NCBI RefSeq assembly: GCF_002196705.1
Contig: NZ_NADJ01000016.1
Location: forward strand, 62,001-126,000
From: Desulfosporosinus sp. FKB
Lineage (GTDB): Bacteria > Bacillota > Desulfitobacteriia > Desulfitobacteriales > Desulfitobacteriaceae
Direction of reading: 5' to 3'
Length of the DNA stretch: 64,000 nucleotides
Every line of letters begins with the position of its first letter. The first letter of the stretch is position 1. The position numbers and the translations under genes were made by a program. Below are positions 26,754-34,502 of the stretch, in pieces. Under the pieces are notes generated by a model. It did no database searches, was not told where the DNA came from, and saw only the letters and a list, made by a program, of their open reading frames with translations.

Positions 26754-28112
26754 CTACTTGTGACACAGTTTGTTGTGCAAAATATGGCCGTACCCTTTTA
26801 TAAACAGCATAATTGTGATGACACTGGCCAAAAGGTCTGTTATAGGCTGTGCGAACCAAAGTCCATCCTGTCCGATCACCCTAGGTAGAAGAAATATCGT
26901 TAATGACAATATCACAAACTGCCTTGATATGCTTAGAAATACCGCTGTTTTAGGTTTTCCCGTCAGCATCATAAAGCCTGAACCGAATGTTGGGATGGAA
27001 GCGAGCGGAAGAAGAACCGAATATTTCTTTATGCCGTTAACAGTAATGTTCACAAGCTCAGAATCATGAGTAAAAAGGCCAACTACAAATTTCGGAAATA
27101 CCTGCATAATCAATGTGCCTGCGGCCAAAATGGCAGCGCCGCATACGACAGCCAGCACAAGTGTTTTCATTGCCCTGTCATACCGCTTTTTCGCATAATT
27201 AAAGCCGATAATTGGCTGAAAACCCTGTGCTATTCCATAAACAGGCATTAGAAATAACGCCGCAATGGAGTTGATTACAGTCATCGCGCCAATTGCCAGT
27301 TCTCCTCCATATAAGTTCAAAGAATAATTGCTAACGATTTGCGCGATGCTGATGGACAATTGATTAGAAAAGGGAACAATTCCGATTAAAAATATGGCCT
27401 TTACCATTGCTGGGCTTAATCTAAAATTAATCTTTGTGAGCCCTAAGGTAGGCTTTCCTTTTACGAAATAGGAAAGTCCAAGCACTACCGTAACAAACTG
27501 TGCAAGAACCGTAGCTATCGCAGCTCCCCTTATCCCCATATGGAGTACCAATATAAAGATCGCATCCAACCCTATATTCAGTACACATCCGGTAATTGTA
27601 ATCGCGGCAGAATATTTTGGATTTCCGTCGGAGCGAACGATAAAAGGTAATGCAAAGCCCAGCATATTAAATACTGTACCAAGTATAAGGATAGTAATGA
27701 ATTCCTTGGCATAAAACAATGTCTGTCCTTGTATCCCAAGCCAGCCTAATATTTGATTTTGAAATATCATATATAGAATGGTGATTGTAATCCCTAAGAC
27801 GACGGATAACGTTATTGCATTTCCGGCGGTATTTTCGGCGTCTTCATTTTTCCCTTCGCCTAATTTTATGGAGATATTAGAGCTGGCGCCCATTGATATA
27901 AGGGCAGACAGGGCCACTACCACCGTGGTAATCGGCATTGTAAGGCCGACTCCCGTCAGGGCTAACGCGCCAACCTTCGGTATATTTCCTATAAAAATTC
28001 GGTCAACAACGATGTAAAGCGAATTGACCAGTAAACTGAGTACTGTTGGAACGGAGTATAGAACAAGCAATTTTCTAATCGGCTTTATTTCAAGTTCTTT
28101 AATATTGTTCAT
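26754..28112 (-). CDS. MATE family efflux transporter controlled by an Rrf2 regulator
   Basis: A 452-residue protein with 12 hydrophobic segments and MATE motifs (N-S-L-Y-I-V-V-D-R-I-F-I-G-N near the start, G-I-A-Q-G-F-Q-P-I-I-G-F-N-Y in the second half). It is distinct from the MATE at 2.7 kb but of the same MepA-like branch. The ATG at 28112 follows TTGGAGGAC; the in-frame TTG at 28124 is part of that site. It lies 70 bp downstream of the Rrf2 gene and has its own copy of the operator. Confidence 0.9.
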   Translation of the reverse strand: MNNIKELEIKPIRKLLVLYSVPTVLSLLVNSLYIVVDRIFIGNIPKVGALALTGVGLTMPITTVVVALSALISMGASSNISIKLGEGKNEDAENTAGNAITLSVVLGITITILYMIFQNQILGWLGIQGQTLFYAKEFITILILGTVFNMLGFALPFIVRSDGNPKYSAAITITGCVLNIGLDAIFILVLHMGIRGAAIATVLAQFVTVVLGLSYFVKGKPTLGLTKINFRLSPAMVKAIFLIGIVPFSNQLSISIAQIVSNYSLNLYGGELAIGAMTVINSIAALFLMPVYGIAQGFQPIIGFNYAKKRYDRAMKTLVLAVVCGAAILAAGTLIMQVFPKFVVGLFTHDSELVNITVNGIKKYSVLLPLASIPTFGSGFMMLTGKPKTAVFLSISRQFVILSLTIFLLPRVIGQDGLWFAQPITDLLASVITIMLFIKGYGHILHNKLCHK

Positions 28113-28126
28113 TTTGTCCTCCAATT

Positions 28127-28155
28127 AGATATTAAAGATATTTTATATCTATAAT
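28127..28155 (-). promoter_or_regulatory. Rrf2 operator, copy before the MATE gene
   Basis: AGATATTAAAGA, then TATTTTATATCTATAAT, including the perfect inverted repeat AGATATTTTATATCT (28136-28150). It is nearly identical to 28624-28652 upstream of the Rrf2 gene. Confidence 0.7.
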
Positions 28156-28194
28156 TTGAATATAAAAGATACTGTAGAATGTGACTAAATTACG

Positions 28195-28605
28195 TTAAAA
28201 GGATTTTCCTTTACCTATTTGTATTTTGGCTACTTCATAAAGTTTTTTATCCCGCAGATAAGTCTCCATCAAATTCTCTGCTTCTGCCATTACATTTTGA
28301 ATCAAACATTTACTTCCCTCTTGGAATTTACATTCAAATAATGATCCGGTTCCTTCGGTTGCCTTGATGACATCCATATAGGAAATGTCCTCCATCTTTT
28401 TGCGTAAAGCGTAACCACCGTTCGCACCTGAAGTTGACTCAATTAAATCAGCTTTTACCAACTGCGTTAAAATCTTTGAAAGATAGGTCGCTGATACATT
28501 GAAGTGGTCTGCAAGTGTGTGTAAGCTCAAATTTCCACTTTGAGCATGTTCAATCATGTATACAATCATATGCAGAGCATAGTTTGTGGCCTTTGTATAT
28601 TTCAA
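28195..28605 (-). CDS. Rrf2-family transcriptional regulator
   Basis: A 136-residue winged-helix protein (Y-A-L-H-M-I-V-Y-M-I-E, then H-F-N-V-S-A-T-Y-L-S-K-I-L, then G-G-Y-A-L) with only two cysteines in the region where iron-sulfur members carry three. It is therefore more likely a cofactor-free or thiol-sensing type, related to YwnA-like repressors. It is the first gene of a unit with the MATE pump, and operator copies before both genes indicate autorepression plus direct control of the pump. Confidence 0.88.
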   Translation of the reverse strand: MKYTKATNYALHMIVYMIEHAQSGNLSLHTLADHFNVSATYLSKILTQLVKADLIESTSGANGGYALRKKMEDISYMDVIKATEGTGSLFECKFQEGSKCLIQNVMAEAENLMETYLRDKKLYEVAKIQIGKGKSF

Positions 28606-28623
28606 ATGAAAAACCCCCTTTCG

Positions 28624-28652
28624 AGATATTAAAGACTTTATTTATCTATAAT
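28624..28652 (-). promoter_or_regulatory. Rrf2 operator, copy before its own gene
   Basis: AGATATTAAAGA, then CTTTATTTATCTATAAT. Most of its 29 positions match 28127-28155. It is located 19-47 bases upstream of the start codon. Confidence 0.7.
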
Positions 28653-28863
28653 AATATAGACCGCAATTGATTTTGTCAACCATTTAACTTGAGTTTGACA
28701 TTTTAAAAAATGAAACCCTTTCGTATCAAGGATTCCATAAGATATCAGAAGTACGCACCACTACATTTGCTTAACTTATGAAAATTGTGGTCTTCCTATA
28801 AACGATATTTTAAATTGTATACTTTTTTATACAAAGCTCGATTTCGTCCGCAACTTTAATAAA

Positions 28864-29150
28864 AAGCCAGACCATCCATAAAAATGGGACAATCTGGCGA
28901 TTACTGTTTTCTAAATAGTCACAGTCTCAAGGCTCCCTTTGATACTGCGACACATTTATTAGCATATCTTTCCTGCAAAAACGCTATATTTACATTCAAG
29001 ATGTTTCCGCAAACGCAGTCTTAACACGTTCTTGACATTTTCAGCTAATTTGAAAATAATCCCAGCCTCGAAACCATTGGTACAGGCGGATCTCAAAATG
29101 TAAGTGTTTTCAAACTTGTCACGGTCTCGACGTGCTGCGTTCATGGGTAC
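28864..29150. repeat. long dispersed repeat, copy B
   Basis: This is the counterpart of 2213-2530, with the same three blocks in the same order (a GCCAGACC/TCTGGC hairpin, CACAGTCTCAAGG with ATTAGCATAT, GTAAGTGTTTTCAAACTTGT). It fills much of the gene-free stretch 28.65-29.55 kb; the rest is AT-rich and shows nothing else. A 66-codon frame inside it is not conserved in copy A. Confidence 0.6.
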
Positions 29151-29552
29151 ATATTCCAAAAATTATGTCTCTTAGCACCGAGCACGATATCGAAGACCAC
29201 TTTATCTCAAAAACCTGTCCTCTTTTATCCTCATAAATATTCTTAGTATACCCAAGGTAGTAAGTAATCCGTGACATGCAGCCACAGTTACTTGAGTAAC
29301 GGGAGAATTACTATTTCTCAGGCATTAATTAAATTTTTGGAAGTTTATAAGCAGGAATATACTGGAGCAAATTTAGAATTATGGGAACCTAACATATGTT
29401 ATAAACAAGACAATCTCAACTTCTTCAAAGAAGTATCCAGTATAAGGTATTGCTTTCTAGCTGGGATTACTTATTTTAAAAATTTCATGAACCATATCTT
29501 GTCCATTATACCTTTTTATGAATTCTTCGGTTCTCTTCATGGGAACGACAGG

Positions 29553-29795
29553 TTATGATTGGTAATCGGATAAACCTCTAGCTTTCAGTTTTTCTACAAT
29601 ATCATTGACGGTAACCACATCTGCAAACTCGTCATCAGTAATGGTTATCTCGAATTCATCCTCCAGGTCCCCAATAATCATCGACATATCTACCGAATCC
29701 ACAAACAAGTCTTCCCGCAAACGGCTCTCCAAGGTTATCTTTCTCTTCTTCTTTTGTAAAATATGATTTAAAGTGAATAGTACTCTGTCTTCCAT
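29553..29795 (-). CDS. acyl carrier protein (orphan)
   Basis: An 80-residue acidic four-helix protein. Ser34 in V-D-S-V-D is the 4'-phosphopantetheine attachment site, at the expected position. The helices D-M-S-M-I-I-G-D-L-E-D-E-F and T-V-N-D-I-V-E-K-L complete the fold. Housekeeping AcpP normally has D-S-L-D, and no fatty acid or polyketide genes surround it, so this is a stray or specialised carrier. AGAAGGTG precedes the ATG. It lies just after recombinase debris. Confidence 0.85.
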   Translation of the reverse strand: MEDRVLFTLNHILQKKKRKITLESRLREDLFVDSVDMSMIIGDLEDEFEITITDDEFADVVTVNDIVEKLKARGLSDYQS

Positions 29796-29895
29796 TTTTA
29801 GTCACACACCTTCTCTCTACGCTTTTGTAATTTTGTGTAACCATACTCCGAAGGTTCAAAGTAACGGCGGTTCTTAGATTCTGATAGAAAACTGT

Positions 29896-30040
29896 AAAAA
29901 TAATGTTTCCCCACACTTACATTGCAGTACGAGGAAACACATGATTTTTTGACCAAAACCACAATATATAGTGGCTCTATCACTGGATTTACGCCCTATA
30001 TTGTGGTGTGTTTTCTTTCGAGAAGAACTACCGTCTCTAT
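29896..30040. repeat. imperfect repeat, copy 1 (downstream of recombinase relic A)
   Basis: Shared blocks are ATGTTTCCCCACAC, CCAAAA-AC, ATATAGTGGCT and GTTTTCTTTCGAG, in the same order and spacing as 31607-31742. It marks the 3' end of a recombinase-type element. Confidence 0.6.
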
Positions 30041-30305
30041 GTGGGCTATTGCGCTGAGTGCCGAGATAAGGATATCTTTGTCCGTTTCGCTGGTTCTCAG
30101 GTTTTGCTGATGAAATATAACTTCGACACCTATTCCTTTGAGTCGGCTTACAGTTTCAAGCAAATCTACTGTATTTCTGGCAAAACGGCTGATGGTTTTC
30201 ACTAAAACGATATCAATCCGATTTTCATAGCAGTCAAAAATTAGTTTCTGGAAGTCGGGCAGGAGGGATTACTATTACTTTAGATTTTGGTTGTTCATTT
30301 TCCAT
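29996..30305 (-). pseudogene. serine recombinase relic A with internal deletion
   Basis: An ATG at 30305 with GAAGGTG upstream opens a typical recombinase N-terminus (V-I-V-I-P-P-A-R). After 17 codons the sequence jumps, out of frame, to the region I-D-I-V-L-V-K-T-I-S-R-F-A-R-N and continues to L-L-E-R-K-H. The stretch with the catalytic serine is missing, as are the DNA-binding and C-terminal domains. Confidence 0.75.
30191..30259. repeat. direct repeat flanking the RelA/SpoT gene, copy 1
   Basis: About 69 bp, roughly 90% identical to 31413-31481, same orientation. Both copies encode the recombinase segment F-D-C-Y-E-N-R-I-D-I-V-L-V-K-T. Confidence 0.75.
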
Positions 30306-30371
30306 AGTATCACCTTCGCCTTATGAACTTCTCGCTCTGATGATAAGTAGTCTAAATTGCTCAGCAATTAA

Positions 30372-31376
30372 TTAATCAATAAGGTCATTTTGGAATCTTG
30401 AAAGATGCTCGTACGGAAGAATTAGTCTTCCACGGTAGAGGCCACAACCATCGTTAATAAGGGAATTATTCACTGCTGAAAACATATTTACATCTAATTT
30501 TGATAATTCAAGCTGCTGCAACATGATACCTCTTTCATAAGCATCATCAAAATAAATATTTTCTCCTTTTGGAATTGCATCTCGTTTAGCTCTTTCCCTT
30601 TCCTGTCGCTTTTCGTAACCTAAATGATTGGCATGACCAATTTCAGCAAAATCGTCCATTTCTTTTGTACGAAGTTGTACTTCCACATAACAACGGGCAA
30701 TGTTATCATAAAATGTTATATGTAGCGAACGATAGCCACTATACTCTGGATTTGCAACATAATCTCTATAGTATGGGCTTACGCTATCTCTTAACAAGGA
30801 CGATTTTTTCTGACCCGTAAATGAAGCCAATTCTGCGGTAAATCCGCGTTCTTCAAGGAAACCAAGCAACTTGTTAGCAACATCATATAGATATTTATTT
30901 TCTTCATCAGCGCAAATCTCACCTTCTTTTAGATGACATTTGGGAAGAGAAATCACGATTCTGTATGCAATCAGGTCCCGAAAACAGTTTAAATAGTTTT
31001 TCAGTTCAGGAAGAGATGGGTAATTGCCGTGTTCAATATAATACTCGTAAATATATTCTACGATGTATCCATTAAATTTTGCTTCCGCGCGTATCAGAGA
31101 TTTAATTCGGCCCTTAAAAGTAAATGCAAGAAAAGGATATTCATTTGCCATAAGTTTATAGAATTCCCGAATCCGCTGAGACTGCGAAGTCAGGAATTCG
31201 TTGTGCTGCAAAAGTTCCGCAATTTGAAGCAGAAAATTACAGTGCAAAAGATCAATCTGATTATGAGTTTCTTTCGCCGACTGTTTCAAATCCTCAGCAT
31301 ATCTCTGTAATATCTTAAGAACGGTATCGCCTGAGTATAAATAATCATTTAATTTTTTCATTATAATTTTTTGCAT
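30372..31376 (-). CDS. RelA/SpoT synthetase-domain protein (small alarmone synthetase-like)
   Basis: A 334-residue protein with an all-helical N-terminal third. A (p)ppGpp synthetase-like nucleotidyltransferase core follows: R-I-K-S-L-I-R-A-E (substrate loop), D-L-I-A-Y-R-I-V-I (first catalytic acid), N-P-E-Y-S-G-Y-R-S-L-H and E-V-Q-L-R-T (second acid). There is no hydrolase, TGS or ACT domain, so it is not a housekeeping Rel. It could make (p)ppGpp, or be a toxic SAS that pyrophosphorylates tRNA or makes ppApp. No obvious antitoxin lies beside it. It is bracketed by recombinase-derived direct repeats. Confidence 0.82.
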   Translation of the reverse strand: MQKIIMKKLNDYLYSGDTVLKILQRYAEDLKQSAKETHNQIDLLHCNFLLQIAELLQHNEFLTSQSQRIREFYKLMANEYPFLAFTFKGRIKSLIRAEAKFNGYIVEYIYEYYIEHGNYPSLPELKNYLNCFRDLIAYRIVISLPKCHLKEGEICADEENKYLYDVANKLLGFLEERGFTAELASFTGQKKSSLLRDSVSPYYRDYVANPEYSGYRSLHITFYDNIARCYVEVQLRTKEMDDFAEIGHANHLGYEKRQERERAKRDAIPKGENIYFDDAYERGIMLQQLELSKLDVNMFSAVNNSLINDGCGLYRGRLILPYEHLSRFQNDLID

Positions 31377-31409
31377 CTGTTCAATTTTTTATAGATGCAC
31401 TTTCCTTTC

Positions 31410-31592
31410 CTAGATGGTTTTCACCAAAACGATATCAATCCGATTTTCATAGCAATCAAAAGTCAGTTTCTGGAGATCAGGACGAAACACATTCCCACCC
31501 GAGTCTTTATCACTATATACATCGTACAATCTCCATTTTGGGTTATAGGTAACATACTGCTTTAATGTTTTTTCAACCCCGGCAAAATCCAT
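31410..31592 (-). pseudogene. serine recombinase relic B, N-terminal fragment
   Basis: Sixty codons cover the part of the resolvase domain after the catalytic serine (Y-V-T-Y-N-P-K-W-R-L-Y-D-V-Y-S-D-K-D-S-G-G) through I-D-I-V-L-V-K-T-I, then a stop. A further recombinase scrap (V-E-S-I-V-R-L-E-R-K-R) is readable at about 31730-31765. Relics A and B complement each other around the RelA/SpoT gene. Confidence 0.7.
31413..31481. repeat. direct repeat flanking the RelA/SpoT gene, copy 2
   Basis: Counterpart of 30191-30259. Confidence 0.75.
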
Positions 31593-31606
31593 AAAACATC
31601 TAAGCT

Positions 31607-31742
31607 GAAAAATATATGTTTCCCCACACCCCTTTCAGTAGTATACAGAAACATAGGAATTTCGGCCAAAAATACTACATATAGTGGCTATCAATCTTTG
31701 CTCACGCTATATCTAGGGGGTGCGTTTTCTTTCGAGGCGAAC
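31607..31742. repeat. imperfect repeat, copy 2 (upstream of relic B)
   Basis: Counterpart of 29896-30040, sharing ATGTTTCCCCACAC, ATATAGTGGCT and GTTTTCTTTCGAG blocks in order. Confidence 0.6.
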
Positions 31743-31902
31743 GATGCTCTCAACGTGCCTTGAGGATACAAAAAAGATGCCGTTTGACTCTAGTATCCCC
31801 CTGGCGGCGGGGTATCTTTCAGAAATCACAGCCTGTTGCAGGCTTTTTTGCAGGATTAAGAACCGTATTTTGCTTTACAACCTTAGTAATTGTAAGCAAT
31901 AA

Positions 31903-31939
31903 AACCTTCAAAAGAGTGTTGACCTCTTGAAGGCTTTAT
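31903..31939 (-). terminator. terminator of the defence operon
   Basis: The minus strand reads GCCTTCAAGAG, a short loop, CTTTTGAAGG, then TTTTATT, 66 bases after the last gene of the 32-39.8 kb run. Confidence 0.75.
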
Positions 31940-32004
31940 TCGATACAATTTCATACCAACAATTTATTGCATAAAATCGGCGGCTATAAACGGAACACCA
32001 GATT

Positions 32005-32697
32005 TTAATAGTCTCTCTCCTCAAGAAATTTTATATCATTTTTTCTTAACAATCTTCCTATCTCATATATAGCGCCTAATTCAAAATTCTTGACCTCTTG
32101 AATAACTTGGTTACTGTCTACATCCCGATAATACATTCCATCAAACTTAATCTTTTCATATAGCGAGGCTAAATTAACCATCTCTGTTGGATGGATTATA
32201 CCTTCTCTTTTTATAATACCACTCAAAATTGAATGATTTCCATTATGGACAATGGTAACCCCGATGGGCAAGAATAACTTTGACATGTGATTCAATTTTT
32301 GAAATTCAAATTGGTTTCCACAATCAGTACCTATTCCTGTAATAGTAGTTTCGAATCTGCTCATATTCCAAGCAACAGGAATGACCAGGTTATCTTTCAG
32401 ACTTATTGATATTTTTTCATTGTTTTCGATAGTCTCATAATCACTAATATAATTTTCATTTTTTATATAATGACACAAATCATAAAACAAAACATCTACA
32501 TGGTCGACTTCTTGACCAGTAAATAATTGCATTAAAAGCCTCTGTAGAACCGAAGAACCTATTGCATTAATATATCTATAAATTGGATGCAAAAAATCGC
32601 CGGACATTTCCGATTTATCAATAATGTTTTGAGCAATAGCAATGATACTTTGCAAATGCCTTTTCATATCTTCATTTTTTTTATTTATAAAAAACAT
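32005..32697 (-). CDS. uncharacterised protein with N-G-N-H-S motif (DUF6710-like)
   Basis: A 230-residue protein, mostly helical in its first 90 residues, then a strand-rich part. That part contains V-N-A-W-N-M-S-R-F-like and I-V-H-N-G-N-H-S-I-L-S-G-I (residues 149-161). This resembles the D-G-N-H-R signature of ParB/Srx-like domains used by its upstream neighbour. The similarity to DUF6710 is from memory and unverified. AAGGAGATAAGGGCA precedes the ATG, and it starts 34 bp after the neighbour. It is the last gene before the operon terminator. Confidence 0.65.
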   Translation of the reverse strand: MFFINKKNEDMKRHLQSIIAIAQNIIDKSEMSGDFLHPIYRYINAIGSSVLQRLLMQLFTGQEVDHVDVLFYDLCHYIKNENYISDYETIENNEKISISLKDNLVIPVAWNMSRFETTITGIGTDCGNQFEFQKLNHMSKLFLPIGVTIVHNGNHSILSGIIKREGIIHPTEMVNLASLYEKIKFDGMYYRDVDSNQVIQEVKNFELGAIYEIGRLLRKNDIKFLEERDY

Positions 32698-32731
32698 TGC
32701 CCTTATCTCCTTGCGGTGTATGCACTAATAA

Positions 32732-33583
32732 TCATTGGTTACTTTTACCTATATTTCTGTGCCAAATATGTTGATATAGTCTATAAGCCTGTTTTGAATC
32801 TTTGCAAAGGGCTTTTAAGACCATATTCGACACTCGAGAGTGCTTTTTCAAAAAGCTAATTAGTCGGTCTTTTTTTATGAATCTCCAATCCACTTTTAAT
32901 TGAGACGCTAAGGTATCAATTTGCTCTATGCTATATTGACCGTTTATTTTGGGATTAACGTATCCAGTTACAACATATTCCTCGTTGTTATAACTGAAGG
33001 TAAATTCTGGATCTCCATAAATACTTGGTTCAACTGACTCCAACTTATATTTACAGCATACTTCTTTGAAATGAAGAAAAGTCTTGTATTTTTCATCATT
33101 TCGACTATAATAAGCAACATCTGCCTTTATAAACGGGGCTCCTATAACATTTGCATATAACGATCGGTGATTTCCGTCACGTCCTACCTTGTACACATCT
33201 TCATCGCTAAAATATATGAGAGCGACAGGATCATATAAATTTTCGTACCAAGCATAAAGCTGTCCAAGGGCATCGTCTCTTATATGCTCTATTGCTGTAG
33301 CCATCCTATATACATTTAATTCTGATTCATATCTTCCGGTCGCATTATCGTAAAATGAAGCACATACATTAGCCCTGGAAATACCTATAATTTTTTTTGT
33401 TTCTACCAATACTTTATTTTTGTCGTTCTCCGATATGTGCTCATAATACTCGTAATACTCAAAGAAATCTTTTGGATTATTGGCCTTGAGATATGCTATA
33501 TGTTCTGCCGATACTCCTTTTTGTACTAATGCTCGTTCTAAATCAACATTATATACTATATCGTTTGCCTCCATATAATCCAT
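32732..33583 (-). CDS. ParB/Srx-like domain protein with D-G-N-H-R motif
   Basis: A 283-residue protein. Residues 118-150 (D-P-V-A-L-I-Y-F, then D-G-N-H-R at 136-140, then S-L-Y-A-N-V-I-G) match the core of ParB N-terminal/sulfiredoxin-like domains, which bind nucleotides or cut DNA in several defence proteins. The N-terminal 110 residues are helical; the C-terminal part is strand-rich then basic. AAGGGG precedes the ATG. It lies 157 bp after qatD and 34 bp before a second G-N-H protein, so the two may work together. Function unknown. Confidence 0.65.
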   Translation of the reverse strand: MDYMEANDIVYNVDLERALVQKGVSAEHIAYLKANNPKDFFEYYEYYEHISENDKNKVLVETKKIIGISRANVCASFYDNATGRYESELNVYRMATAIEHIRDDALGQLYAWYENLYDPVALIYFSDEDVYKVGRDGNHRSLYANVIGAPFIKADVAYYSRNDEKYKTFLHFKEVCCKYKLESVEPSIYGDPEFTFSYNNEEYVVTGYVNPKINGQYSIEQIDTLASQLKVDWRFIKKDRLISFLKKHSRVSNMVLKALCKDSKQAYRLYQHIWHRNIGKSNQ

Positions 33584-33740
33584 AGATTATTCCCCTTATA
33601 AAGATCAGGCATTAGATTACAGTTGATTGAGTAACTGTTGCCCGTCAAACATCTCTAATGATGCTTCGAGTCAGTTTTGTGTTTTATTTACCTATAAATA
33701 TGAGATAATACTCTCCGATGCTGAACCGGCCTGGGCAATT

Positions 33741-34478
33741 TTAATATATTTCAAGTAATCGATGGCTTGTTTCAAAAATGCACATTGGTACTTCGTTTCC
33801 CTTTAGTACACTTAGCTCATTAATACAGTGCCTCAAACTTCGCTTTAGTTGCTCTACCGTTTTAATATCTGAGATGAACGGAGCATCAGACTCTAATAAT
33901 AATCGTTCAACAGGAATTCTCTGTATTATCGACTGCCCGTTTCGAGAATTAAGCATATACTCATTGACCGAGAAAAAGCAACCAAGTTCTATAGCTCTAT
34001 CTAGCTGTTTTAATGTTCCAGAATACCAATGCAAGATACATTTATTATGTTTTGTGCAATCATATTTTTCTAAAATATCCAGTACATCTTTATCCGATCG
34101 AACAGAATGTATTGAAATAATCTTCATGGGTGATCTTTGGCACCATTTGATGATTTGTGAGAATACATCTATCTGAAGTTCTTTGGAATGATAGAACTGC
34201 TTATTAAAATCCAAACCAATCTCACCAACGAATTTTGTTACGTGTATATATTTTTCAATAAGACCAAGCTCCTGGAATCTATCGAAAACAAGTTGCGGAT
34301 GTAAACCCAAGGCAACTTGAACATTAGAAAAATTTCCAATCCTTTTCTGCTCAATCTCAAATGCCTTTGGCGTTGTTGTCATCGCCAATAGATTGATTCT
34401 CTCTTCCAGAGCTGCTTTGCTGAATTCATCCATGGATTGCATCAAATCTACATGGCAGTGCATATCATAAACATCCAT
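33741..34478 (-). CDS. qatD: QatD, TatD-family metal-dependent nuclease
   Basis: A 245-residue TIM-barrel hydrolase of the TatD family: metal ligands H7-x-H9 (M-H-C-H-V-D), E in F-V-G-E-I-G-L-D-F, histidines in S-I-H-S-V-R and L-H-W-Y-S-G, and the terminal Asp in E-S-D-A-P-F. TatD enzymes are DNases. Here the gene follows qatC by 24 bp at the end of a four-gene set whose order and composition match the QatABCD anti-phage system, so a defence role is more likely than housekeeping. Confidence 0.88.
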   Translation of the reverse strand: MDVYDMHCHVDLMQSMDEFSKAALEERINLLAMTTTPKAFEIEQKRIGNFSNVQVALGLHPQLVFDRFQELGLIEKYIHVTKFVGEIGLDFNKQFYHSKELQIDVFSQIIKWCQRSPMKIISIHSVRSDKDVLDILEKYDCTKHNKCILHWYSGTLKQLDRAIELGCFFSVNEYMLNSRNGQSIIQRIPVERLLLESDAPFISDIKTVEQLKRSLRHCINELSVLKGNEVPMCIFETSHRLLEIY

Positions 34479-34502
34479 AACCAGTCACCACACCATTCTT
34501 CT

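Noticed and set aside
28959-29159. 66-codon frame in the long dispersed repeat
   Set aside because: Copy A does not preserve the frame and no family is recognisable.
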